In this document: piece by piece, positions 7,363 to 15,420 of the stretch
How the letters are laid out: every line of letters starts with the position of its first letter
Numbering within the stretch: the stretch's first letter is position 1
Origin: Collinsella sp.
GTDB taxonomy: Bacteria > Actinomycetota > Coriobacteriia > Coriobacteriales > Coriobacteriaceae
Reading direction: 5' to 3'
Length of the DNA: 50,900 nucleotides
Assembly (NCBI GenBank): GCA_019414325.1
Contig: DXMG01000013.1
Coordinates: 1-50,900, forward strand
Notes under the pieces: model-generated
Told to the model about the DNA's origin: nothing
Database searches by the model: none
Seen by the model: the letters and a program-made list of their open reading frames with translations, nothing else
Position numbers and translations under genes: made by a program

Positions 7363-8439
7363 TTACACGTTAAAGCGGAAGTGCACGACGTCGCCATCGG
7401 CCATGACATAGTCCTTGCCCTCAATACGCAGCTTGCCGGCGGCCTTGGCGCCCTGCTCGCCGCCGAGCTCGATGTAGTCGTCGTAGCCAATGACCTCGGC
7501 CTTAATAAAGCCGCGCTCAAAGTCGGTGTGGATGACACCGGCGGCCTGCGGGGCGGTCGCGCCCTGACGAACCGTCCAGGCCTTGACCTCCATCTCGCCG
7601 GCCGTAAAGAACGACTGCAGGCCGAGCAGCTTGTAAGCGGCCTGCGCGAGCACGTCCAGGCCGGGCTGCTCCAGGCCCAGGCTTTCCAGGTAGTCGGCAG
7701 CGTCCTCGGGATCGAGCTCGGAAAGCTCGGCCTCGATCTTGGCGCAGATAGGCAGCGGCTTGACGCCGTCGATGGGCGCCAGGTCGTCGTTGAGCATATC
7801 CTCGTCCACGTTGGCCACATACAGGATGGGCTTCATGGTGAGCAGGAACAGGCCCTTGGCGGCGGCACGCTCCTCGTCGGTCATCTCCATGGATGCGGCG
7901 CGCTTGCCCTCGTTGAGCCAGGCAAGCAGGCGCTTGGCCACCTCGAACTTGGGCATGAGCTCCTTGTCGCGCTTGGCCTCCTTCTCGAGCTTGGGCAGCT
8001 GCTTCTCGAGCGTTCCCATATCGGCCAGGATGAGCTCGGTCATGATGGTGTCGGCATCGCCGGCGGGATCGACGAACTCGCCCGTGCGGCCCACCTCACG
8101 CATGACGTTGGGGTCCTTAAAGTAGCGCACGACCTCGCAGATAGCATCGGTCTCGCGGATGTTTGCCAAGAACTGGTTGCCCAGGCCCTCGCCCTCGTTG
8201 GCGCCCTTCACCAGGCCTGCGATGTCGACGAACTCGACCGTAGCCGGCACAATGCGACCCGGGTTGACGATGTCGGCGAGCTTTTGCAGGCGGCTATCGG
8301 GCACGTCGACGATACCCACGTTGGGGTCGATCGTGGCAAACGGGTAGTTGGCGGCAAGGCCGGTCTTTTTGGTAAGCGCGGTGAACAGCGTCGACTTGCC
8401 CACGTTGGGCAGGCCCACGATACCGATGGAAAGGGACAC
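7363..8439 (-). CDS. ychF: redox-regulated ATPase YchF / OLA1 family
   Basis: A 358-residue Obg-like P-loop protein that binds ribosomes and hydrolyses ATP. It opens with SLSIGIVGLPNVGKST, so the P-loop is at 9-17. A DIAGLVKGA switch II follows, and the C-terminus is a TGS-like domain (GAKAAGKLRIEGKDYVMADG, then DVVHFRFNV). The length matches the family (about 360). The start is the GTG at 8439, preceded by AAAGGAG five bases upstream; a longer in-frame start would add about 90 low-quality residues. It is transcribed leftward toward the DUF1648 gene. Confidence 0.97.
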   Translation of the reverse strand: MSLSIGIVGLPNVGKSTLFTALTKKTGLAANYPFATIDPNVGIVDVPDSRLQKLADIVNPGRIVPATVEFVDIAGLVKGANEGEGLGNQFLANIRETDAICEVVRYFKDPNVMREVGRTGEFVDPAGDADTIMTELILADMGTLEKQLPKLEKEAKRDKELMPKFEVAKRLLAWLNEGKRAASMEMTDEERAAAKGLFLLTMKPILYVANVDEDMLNDDLAPIDGVKPLPICAKIEAELSELDPEDAADYLESLGLEQPGLDVLAQAAYKLLGLQSFFTAGEMEVKAWTVRQGATAPQAAGVIHTDFERGFIKAEVIGYDDYIELGGEQGAKAAGKLRIEGKDYVMADGDVVHFRFNV

Positions 8440-8482
8440 GACAGCTCCTTTTGATACAGGTACTTCAAACTGCATAAGTATA

Positions 8483-8526
8483 GCGCCGCCGCAGCATCCG
8501 GGCGAATCCGGACACCGCGGCGGCGC
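8483..8526. repeat. GC-rich hairpin between ychF and the GH4 gene
   Basis: GCGCCGCCGC (8483-8492) and GCGGCGGCGC (8517-8526) form a perfect 10-bp stem with an inner CCGG/CCGG pair. No T-run follows on either strand. On the minus strand TATACT comes immediately after the stem and could be the ychF -10 box. It is either a weak terminator for the sugar genes or an mRNA end-protecting hairpin. Confidence 0.5.
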
Positions 8527-8566
8527 AAATGATGCAGAGATGCGTGAGAGTTCGAGACAGCAGTCC

Positions 8567-9910
8567 TTACTTAAGCTCGGGCCAGAAATCCTTGTTGGCC
8601 TCGATGAGCTCGTCCAGGATCTGCTTGGCAACGCTCGCCGAAGGAATGGTCTTGGAGAGCGTGAGTGCCTGCCAGAGCTTCTGGTAGCTGCCCTCGACCC
8701 AAGCCTGGACAACGAGCTTCTCGACGGAAACCTGCTGCTCCATCAGGCCCTTCTGGAACTGCGGAATCGGGCCCTGGCAGATCTTCTCAAAGCCGTTGGA
8801 ACCGACGATGCAAGGCACCTCGACCATGGCCGTCGGGTCGAAGTTGGGCACAGCGCCATCGTTGGGGACAATCAGCAGGAAGCGCTCAAGCGTGTTCTCG
8901 GCCAGCGCGCAGGCAAGGTCGACGATGTAGTTGGCGTGTACGTCGGGCTCAAAGCCGCCGTCCTTGGCCGTACCCTTGGCGATGATGTCGCGGCAAGCGC
9001 CAAAGACCTTCTTCTCGCGGCCGTCCATAACCTCATTGGCGCGAGTGTAGTTGGGGTCAGACGTCTCGACGACATAGTCCGGGTACAGGTAATACTTGAG
9101 GTAGGTATTGGGAATCGTCTCGGGATCGACAGCATAGACATCCTTGGCCTTGCCGAAGGTGTGAATCCAGCTCTCCTCGACGTGCTGCTCCTTACCGGCC
9201 TCGTGCTCAATGCCGTCCAAGTAGCCGTTCTTTGCCATGTGCTCCTTGATCTGCGGCATGAGGTCGTTACCCTCCTTGTCGTAGATCTTGCTCCACCAAC
9301 CAAAGTGGTTGAGGCCGTAGTAGCTGTACTGCAGCTCGCGACGATCCTTGATGCCGCACATACGGCTCATCTTATCCATGAGGTCGATCGGCATGTCACA
9401 GATGTTGATGATGCGGCTGTTGGGGCGCAGCACGCGGCAGGCCTCTGCGACGATAGCCGCGGGGTTGGAGTAGTTGAGCATCCAGGCGTTGGGGCTGTAC
9501 TTCTCCATGTAGTCCAGGATCTCGATGACACCGCCGATGGAGCGCATACCGTAGGCGATGCCGCCGGCACCGCAGGTCTCCTGACCAACGCAGCCGTACT
9601 TGAGGGGGATCTTCTCGTCGAGCTCGCGCATGGCGTACAGACCCACGCGGATGTGAGCAAGGACGAAGTCAGTGCCGGTAAAAGCGGTTTCGGGGTCGGT
9701 GGTGTAGTTGAACTCAACCTCGGGAGCGTTCTCGTGGAAGTAGATCTCGCACGCCTTGGCAACGATCTCCTGGCGCTCGGCGTTGTTGTCATAGAAGGTC
9801 ACCTTGTTGACCGGGAAGCGGTCGCGCTCCTCGAGCAGCATCAGGGCAATGCCCGGGGTGAAGGTGGAGCCACCGCCGGCAATGGTCACGGCATAGTTCT
9901 TCTTGGACAT
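8567..9910 (-). CDS. 6-phospho-alpha-glucosidase, GH4
   Basis: A 447-residue NAD- and metal-dependent glycosidase of family GH4. These cytoplasmic enzymes cleave phosphorylated disaccharides that arrive through a PTS. The NAD-binding GGGSTFTPG lies at 12-20. The CDMP motif at 171-174 marks alpha-glucoside specificity (GlvA/MalH/AglB) as opposed to the CNxP of 6-phospho-beta-glucosidases. H202 in GLNHFGW is the second metal ligand. The start is the ATG at 9910, with GAGGAGG upstream. It lies downstream of the PTS EIIBC gene on the same strand, separated by a 12-bp stem-loop. Substrates should be maltose-, isomaltose- or trehalulose-like 6-phosphates; the adjacent polyol-type dehydrogenase hints at maltitol or isomalt (inference). 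Confidence 0.93.
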   Translation of the reverse strand: MSKKNYAVTIAGGGSTFTPGIALMLLEERDRFPVNKVTFYDNNAERQEIVAKACEIYFHENAPEVEFNYTTDPETAFTGTDFVLAHIRVGLYAMRELDEKIPLKYGCVGQETCGAGGIAYGMRSIGGVIEILDYMEKYSPNAWMLNYSNPAAIVAEACRVLRPNSRIINICDMPIDLMDKMSRMCGIKDRRELQYSYYGLNHFGWWSKIYDKEGNDLMPQIKEHMAKNGYLDGIEHEAGKEQHVEESWIHTFGKAKDVYAVDPETIPNTYLKYYLYPDYVVETSDPNYTRANEVMDGREKKVFGACRDIIAKGTAKDGGFEPDVHANYIVDLACALAENTLERFLLIVPNDGAVPNFDPTAMVEVPCIVGSNGFEKICQGPIPQFQKGLMEQQVSVEKLVVQAWVEGSYQKLWQALTLSKTIPSASVAKQILDELIEANKDFWPELK

Positions 9911-10008
9911 GATGTCCTCCTCATTCTGGCCGCTTGCTCAATCCGTCCCCGCACGCGGCCTTGCGCGGTTTGGAATTGTTACCTAGAAGTGGAGTTTTTT
10001 ATCTCTAG

Positions 10009-10048
10009 AATCGGCCTTGCGGTGCATACTGGCTCTGCAAGGCCGATT
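10009..10048. repeat. intercistronic 12-bp stem-loop between PTS and GH4 genes
   Basis: AATCGGCCTTGC (10009-10020) pairs perfectly with GCAAGGCCGATT (10037-10048). It lies between the PTS stop and the GH4 start. The minus strand continues into an A-rich stretch, so it is not a standard terminator. An mRNA processing or stability element that sets different levels of transporter and hydrolase is likely. Confidence 0.55.
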
Positions 10049-10066
10049 GTTTCGATGGACGATGGT

Positions 10067-11677
10067 TTACAGAAGACTCTCGAACTTCAGAAGACTCTCG
10101 AACTTCTCGCGAACCTGCGGGACGGTAAGGCCGATGATGACCTGGATTGACTGACCTTGGACCACCAAGCCATGCGTACCGATCGCCTTGAAGGAAGCCT
10201 CGGGTGCAACGACGCTCTTGTCCTTGACGTTAACGCGCAGACGGGTAGCGCAGTTAGTTACATCGATGATGTTATCCGTGCCACCGAGCAGATCGAGGAT
10301 GTTCTCGGCAAGCACCAAGCGCTCATCATCTTTACTCTGGGCGACCGATTTGCCAGCAGCAGCACCGCCCTGCTTTTGCTTGTAGTCGGCCTTGGACTTG
10401 AGCTCGACCTCAACATCGTCATCCTCGCGACCGGGGGTCTTAAAGTCGAACTTGACGATCAGGAAACGGAAGACCACGACCCAAAGAGCGGTAAAGCACA
10501 GACCGACAAGGATGGAGATGGCGTACTGCAGACCGTGTGCGGCCCAAAGGGGCAGCCAGTCCCACGAGAGCATCGAGATGATGCCGCCGTCGAAGATGCC
10601 CACGACGCCAAGGAGGTTTTGAGCCATGCAGCCGAGCGCTCCGAGCACGCAGTGGACGACGAACAGGCCGGGCGCAATGAACAGGAAGGTGAAGTCAAGC
10701 GGCTCGGTGATACCGCAAAGCATTGCGGTAAGGGTGACCGGGATCAGCAGAGCCTTGACGCGCTGCTTGCGCTCGGGTTTGGCGGTCATATAAAACGCAA
10801 TGGCGACGCCAAGCGAGCCGAAGACCTTAGTCCAACCAGGGCAGGTATAGGCAGCCCAGGGTGCGGCATCCTTAAGAGCAATGCTCGGATCGGCAGCCAG
10901 TTGGGGCAGGATGTTGGCCCAAGCAGCAAAGATGCCGCCGTTGACCGCCGCGTTGTCGTAATAGAACGGCGTATAGATAAAGTGGTGCAGGCCTGTAGGG
11001 ATCAGCACGCGCTCGAAGAAAGCAAAGACACCCACGCCAAACGTACCGGCGGAAAGGATGAATCCCTGGAAGGCAGAGATGGCAGCCTGAACATGCGGCC
11101 ACACCAGGCAGGCGATAAGAGCGACCGGAACCATAACGAAGAAACCGATCATATAGATGAACACGGAACCCGAGAACACGCCCAACTACTCGGGGAGCTC
11201 GGTGTCGAAGAACTTATTATGCAGCATCGTGGCGATACCAGAAATGATAAGCGCGCCCATGATGCCCATATCAAGCGTTTTGATGCTTGCGATAGTGGCA
11301 AGACCAGTACCGCTGCCCGCCTCGACAGAGTAGTCGACCCCAAAGACAGGGCCCCACTGCCCCAAGATTGTGCTTACAAAGTAGTTGAAGGTAAGGTAGA
11401 TGGCCAAAGCCTCCATGCAGCAGCGAGCGTTCTGCTTGTTCGCGAGCGAGATTGGCAACGCTACGCAAAACAGCAACGGCATCTGGTTAAAGAGCGTCCA
11501 ACCACCCTGGAGCAGCACATTCCAGCAATCAAACCAAAGATGACCCGCTGTGGCCATCTCGCCAAAGATCGCCTCGGTGGTAAACAACGTACCCAGGCCG
11601 ACAACGATTCCGGAAAATGCGAAAAGAATTGCAGGCGTGTACATTGCACCGCCGAAACGTTGTATCTTTTGCATCAT
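10067..11677 (-). pseudogene. alpha-glucoside PTS EIIBC, interrupted by an in-frame TAG
   Basis: The full reading frame is 536 codons of a glucose-family PTS permease of the MalB/GlvC/AglA type. It opens MMQKIQRFGGAMYTPAILFA and has about ten membrane helices. The substrate-site motif GITEPLDF lies at codons 322-329, and a C-terminal IIB domain has the phospho-cysteine in NCATRL (codon 476). Codon 164 is TAG, in FDTELPE-stop-LGVFSGSVF, where relatives continue without a break. Frame is kept on both sides and nothing else is damaged, which suggests a recent point mutation (for example TGG or TAC to TAG) or readthrough. The downstream part begins with TTG without a ribosome site, so an independent second protein is unlikely. 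No IIA domain is attached; the IIA at 38777-39274 could serve. Confidence 0.85.
10070..10105. repeat. 18-bp tandem duplication at the PTS C-terminus
   Basis: Two perfect copies of CAGAAGACTCTCGAACTT lie head to tail immediately before the stop codon, so the protein ends KFESLLKFESLL. The duplication keeps the frame and adds six residues to the end of the IIB domain. It looks like a recent slippage event. Confidence 0.85.
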
Positions 11678-11824
11678 GACGGGGAATCCCCCTCTCTTCA
11701 TTCGGAGCGGCTGCGGTTTTGGCTTCACTCGAGACCGCAGACGCGCCGTTTGCGTGTACCTCGTGCAATAGGACGGGTGGGCCCGCTTCCCTGACTTCTT
11801 GCGCTTCCATTTTTATCATATCAC

Positions 11825-11988
11825 TTATCTAGACAAGTTAGTATAAATACTATGGTCGGTAAACGGTTGGTTATTTGCCGTAAACGGTATATGTCCAGTA
11901 TTTCGCCTGCTAAATCTGACATAGCTGATGGCTGCATTATAAATTTCTTTTCTACTTGTCTAGATGTGCTTGTCTATATCTATAGACA
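11825..11988. promoter_or_regulatory. operators of the GntR regulator between divergent PTS and dehydrogenase genes
   Basis: The 357-bp divergent gap contains three related sites. TTATCTAGACAAGT (11825-11838) is the reverse complement of ACTTGTCTAGATAA. ACTTGTCTAGATGT lies at 11954-11967, and GCTTGTCTATATCT at 11968-11981 opens a second dyad, TGTCTATA-TC-TATAGACA (11971-11988). TCTAGA-centred dyads of this kind suit HutC-type GntR regulators such as the one at 13126. Two direct copies of GTAAACGGT (about 11859-11892) between them may bind another factor. Confidence 0.6.
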
Positions 11989-12034
11989 TACCTATACTTC
12001 ATTACAACATTAACCGCTACGTTAAGGAGTCACC

Positions 12035-13060
12035 ATGAAAAGCGCGGTCTTCTATGGAAAGCACGACCTCAGAGTCGAGGAATCGGCAAAGCCGGCCGTG
12101 GGCAGGCGCGACGTTCTGATCAACGTCAAAGCTTGCGGCGTCTGCGGCACCGACGTGCATATCTATGAAGGCGACAAGGGTGCGGCCGACGTTACCCCGC
12201 CCACGATCCTTGGTCATGAGTTTGCGGGCGTTGTCGAGGCCGTGGGCAGCGATGTCACCGGCTTTAAACCGGGCGATCGCGTGTGCATCGACCCAAACCA
12301 TCCCTGCGGCTGCTGCGAACCCTGCCGCGACGGAATCAACCACTACTGCGAGCATATGACCGGTTACGGCACCACCGTTAACGGCGGCTTTGCCGAGTAC
12401 TGCTCCGTCGATATGCAGCAAGTCTACAAGTTGGGCGATCACACCAGCTTCGAGCAGGGCGCCATGACCGAGCCCGTCGCCTGCTGCCTGCACGGCATCG
12501 ATATGTGCAACATCAAGCCCGGCAGCACAGTTGTCGTTATCGGCGGTGGCATGATCGGTCTGCTCATGATGCAGCTTGCTAAAAACGCCGGCGCCACCAA
12601 GGTTGTCTTGCTCGAGCCTGTCGAAGGCAAGCGCGAGGTTGCGCTCAAACTCGGCGCCGACCTGGCAATTGATTCCATCCACGAGGACGTCCCGGCCCGC
12701 CTGAAGCAGGAGGGCGTCGGCAACGTCGATGTCGTTATCGAGTGTGTTGGCAAGCCCGTCACCATCGAGCAGGCCATCCAGATCGCCGGCCACAAGGCTA
12801 CGGTCATGATGTTCGGCCTCACCAAGCCCGATGAGACAATCACCGTCAAGCCCTTCGAGGTCTTCCAGAAGGAGCTTGTGCTTACTTCGTCCTACATTAA
12901 CCCTTATACGCAGCGTCGTGCGCTCGAGCTCATCGACTCTGGCAGGCTCGACGTATCCTCGATGGTCGCAAAGGTAGCCTCCCTCGACGAACTCGGCGCC
13001 ATCCTGTCAGACCCGGCCCTGCGTGCCATGGGTAAATATATAATCGACCCCAGCAAGTAA
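12035..13060 (+). CDS. zinc-dependent medium-chain alcohol/polyol dehydrogenase
   Basis: A 341-residue NAD(P)-dependent dehydrogenase of the sorbitol/threonine dehydrogenase group. The catalytic zinc ligands are C37 (GVCGTD), H61 and E62 (GHE) and probably E146. A structural zinc site is formed by the cysteine cluster around 91-105 (CGCCEPC, then C105). The nucleotide-binding loop is GGGMIG at 170-175. The start is the ATG at 12035, with AAGGAG upstream. The gene is divergent from the PTS and followed by the GntR regulator, so it belongs to the same sugar locus. Oxidation of a polyol released by the GH4 enzyme (sorbitol from maltitol or isomalt phosphate) would fit (inference). Sequence alone does not separate L-iditol, butanediol and threonine dehydrogenases. 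Confidence 0.88.
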   Translation: MKSAVFYGKHDLRVEESAKPAVGRRDVLINVKACGVCGTDVHIYEGDKGAADVTPPTILGHEFAGVVEAVGSDVTGFKPGDRVCIDPNHPCGCCEPCRDGINHYCEHMTGYGTTVNGGFAEYCSVDMQQVYKLGDHTSFEQGAMTEPVACCLHGIDMCNIKPGSTVVVIGGGMIGLLMMQLAKNAGATKVVLLEPVEGKREVALKLGADLAIDSIHEDVPARLKQEGVGNVDVVIECVGKPVTIEQAIQIAGHKATVMMFGLTKPDETITVKPFEVFQKELVLTSSYINPYTQRRALELIDSGRLDVSSMVAKVASLDELGAILSDPALRAMGKYIIDPSK

Positions 13061-13125
13061 ATCGATCGACACCCGCGCGAGCGGTCCTCATCCACCACTC
13101 GCGCACCCAGCTCTAGGAGACCGTC

Positions 13126-13881
13126 ATGGCGCGAGCCATCTTCCAAACTATTTATGACAACGTGAAGCAGTCGATTGACGACGGCACATACGCCTATCAG
13201 AGCTATCTGCCTTCGGAGACTGAGCTCACGCAGCTGTTTGACTGTTCGCGCATGACGGTCCGTCGCGCCATCTCGATGCTTGCGGCAGATGGTTACGTGC
13301 TCCCCCAGCAAGGCAAAGGCATGCGCGTCATTCGCAACATCAGTGACGAGAAGAGTCGTGGTGGCGGCGGACTCGAGACCTTTAAGGAAATCGCGGTCAA
13401 CCGAGGCTTTGAGCTCAAGACTGTCACCACCGTCTTTGAGCTCCTCATCTGTAGCAAGGCGCTCTCCAAGATTACCGGGTTTCCCGAAGGCTGTGAGCTC
13501 ACACGCGCCAAACGCATCCGTTATGCAGACGGACAAGCCGTGTGCTCCGACGACTCCTATTACCTAAGCTCACAGGTACCGGGGCTGACACCCGAGATTG
13601 TCAACGACTCGATCTATCGTTACCTCGAAGAAGATCTTGGCATTAAGATTGCCACGGGCAAACGCGATGTGACGATCGAGCATCCCACGCCCGAGGATAC
13701 GCGCGTGCTCGATCTCGACGACTTTAACGCACTCGCCGTTATACGCGGGCAGACCTACAACGCCGACGGCATCCTTATGGAATACACCGAGACAAAACAG
13801 GTCCCCGGGTTCTTTTTGCTCCATGAAACCGTGACGCGCAACGGTACCGGTCGAACCGGCCACCAAAGCAGCATGAACTAA
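13126..13881 (+). CDS. GntR/HutC-family transcriptional regulator (UTRA domain)
   Basis: A 251-residue regulator with an N-terminal GntR winged helix (about 1-70: SYLPSETELTQLFDCSRMTV, then RRAISMLAADGYV) and a C-terminal UTRA ligand-binding domain (about 90-235), as in TreR and similar sugar-phosphate repressors. The start is the ATG at 13126, after TAGGAGACC. It lies 65 bp behind the dehydrogenase gene, and TCTAGA-type operators lie upstream of the PTS and dehydrogenase genes. It most likely represses this locus until a sugar or sugar phosphate binds. The terminator at 13891-13962 ends the unit. Confidence 0.88.
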   Translation: MARAIFQTIYDNVKQSIDDGTYAYQSYLPSETELTQLFDCSRMTVRRAISMLAADGYVLPQQGKGMRVIRNISDEKSRGGGGLETFKEIAVNRGFELKTVTTVFELLICSKALSKITGFPEGCELTRAKRIRYADGQAVCSDDSYYLSSQVPGLTPEIVNDSIYRYLEEDLGIKIATGKRDVTIEHPTPEDTRVLDLDDFNALAVIRGQTYNADGILMEYTETKQVPGFFLLHETVTRNGTGRTGHQSSMN

Positions 13882-13890
13882 CCATCTATT

Positions 13891-13962
13891 AGTTGCGGTG
13901 GGATAGTTCCTAGAATGGCCAGCTTAAGGGCAAAACAGGAACTATTCCACCGCAACTTTTTT
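13891..13962 (+). terminator. terminator with 21-bp stem after the GntR gene
   Basis: The left arm at 13891-13911 (AGTTGCGGTGGGATAGTTCC plus T) pairs with 13937-13957 with only one G-T wobble, and TTTTTT follows. The stem is unusually long for an intrinsic terminator. A second hairpin (GGCCGG to CCGGCC, 13963-13994) lies immediately next to it, toward the convergent ferredoxin gene. Confidence 0.85.
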
Positions 13963-14012
13963 GGCCGGCGGGGCAGCACCTGTCCCACCGGCCATCATTT
14001 ACGCTCTTTTAG

Positions 14013-15266
14013 CTAGTCCGCAAGCTTCTCCACCTGATCGAGCATCTTGTCGAGCTTGGCCTTTGCCTCAGCCTTGACCTTCTCAGCCTCTTCGTGAGCC
14101 TTCGCCTTCTGAGCGGCCTTTTCCTCGGCTTCGGGATCGACGACGACCAGATTGGACGCGTCATGCTCAACAAGCTTGAGCGCATGTTCGGGACACACCT
14201 TGACACAGGCGCCGCAGCCCAAACAATACGTGGACTCCAACGCAAAGCGGCCGCTTCCCACCAAATCGCAGGCAAACGTGGGACACACGTTGACACACTC
14301 GCCGCACGACGTGCACTTGTCAAAATCGCATTCCGGCGTGCTCACCTGCATGTTCTGGGCAAGCTCGGGGTGGTTTTGCAGCGTCGAGAGCACCAGCTGC
14401 CGCCCGTGCGTGAGCGAACGGCGACGCTTGGTCGTCGTGGTGCCACACATGGTGTTGAGCGTGCGCTCCAGCTGGGTAATCTGATGGCGATGGGCCTTGA
14501 GCTTTTGCGTCACCGAGGCCAGCGCCGCCGTCGCCGGGTTGAGCTTGGTCACCGTTAGGCCCGTGGTGCGGGCAATCTTTTCCATGTACTCCTTGCGCTC
14601 GTACTCGCGGCGCTTATGGCATTTGAGGCTCTTGGGGTCGACTTCCAGGCCCATCCCCGTGCCAGACCACTCCTCGGCCTTCGCAATCGCCTCGCCCAGA
14701 ATGTCCTCACCGCCGGTGTTGCGGCATTTATCGCACACACCCAACGGCAGGTACACACTCACGTTTGGATAGTCCGCCAGTACCGAGAACCAGGTCTCGG
14801 CCGTAATATCGCCCACGCAGGCGACGACGACCTCGTTTTCGCGCGGCATGCGCTTGAGGGCGCGCGTGCAGGTGACGTAGGCGGTCTCGTGGCTCGTAGC
14901 AGCAGAGACAATGTCGTCGTAGACGTTTTTGGGTGCAAGGCGCGGAGAGATGATCGCCTCCGTCGGGCAAGTAGCGGCGCACAGGCCGCACTTGCGACAG
15001 GAGTCGAGGATCTCGATGGCGTCTTCCTCGACCTCGATAGCGTTGACCGGGCACACGTCCATGCACACGGTGCAGCCGCTCTTTTCGTTTTTGCAGGTCA
15101 GGCACGGAATGGTGTTGCCGCGCGGACGCTCTTTGTAGTCAGCAGGATTCCACTGCGGCGCCGACGGATTGAGTGCATCGGTCACACCGCCAAGCGGGTT
15201 TTTAAGAAAGTCGAAACCCTTGCTGATCTCGATAATGTCATCAAACAGATCGTGTTCCTGCGCCAT
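14013..15266 (-). CDS. multi-cluster 4Fe-4S ferredoxin-type protein
   Basis: A 417-residue cytoplasmic iron-sulfur protein with two ferredoxin modules. The N-terminal module has cysteines 55, 58, 65, 68 and 72, then 90, 93, 96 and 100 (CRKCGLCAATCP). The C-terminal module reads CDFDKCTSCGECVNVCP followed by YCLGCGACVKVCP. Together these suggest about four 4Fe-4S clusters. The middle part holds a CDKCRNTGG element and a basic helical stretch. The C-terminal 60 residues are a highly charged Ala/Lys/Glu helix, probably a coiled coil. The start is the ATG at 15266, after GGGAGGGG. It is likely an electron-transfer partner of an anaerobic redox enzyme, but no partner is adjacent. Confidence 0.82.
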   Translation of the reverse strand: MAQEHDLFDDIIEISKGFDFLKNPLGGVTDALNPSAPQWNPADYKERPRGNTIPCLTCKNEKSGCTVCMDVCPVNAIEVEEDAIEILDSCRKCGLCAATCPTEAIISPRLAPKNVYDDIVSAATSHETAYVTCTRALKRMPRENEVVVACVGDITAETWFSVLADYPNVSVYLPLGVCDKCRNTGGEDILGEAIAKAEEWSGTGMGLEVDPKSLKCHKRREYERKEYMEKIARTTGLTVTKLNPATAALASVTQKLKAHRHQITQLERTLNTMCGTTTTKRRRSLTHGRQLVLSTLQNHPELAQNMQVSTPECDFDKCTSCGECVNVCPTFACDLVGSGRFALESTYCLGCGACVKVCPEHALKLVEHDASNLVVVDPEAEEKAAQKAKAHEEAEKVKAEAKAKLDKMLDQVEKLAD

Positions 15267-15420
15267 GCGCGGCCCCTCCCTGAGCAGTGCAAACAAGCAA
15301 GAGATAATGATACGCTATCGGCCCGCGCCTCGGGCAAATTACACGCGGAGCACCTTTGCGGCAAATAGACCTACAATCTATTGCCAACCTAATCGCCTAG
15401 GTTTATTGAGGAGTCACAAG

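Noticed and set aside
10067..11185. Independent second PTS protein starting right after the TAG
   Set aside because: The TTG directly after the stop lacks a ribosome site, and the two parts are in one frame and complete one permease, so a nonsense codon is the better explanation.
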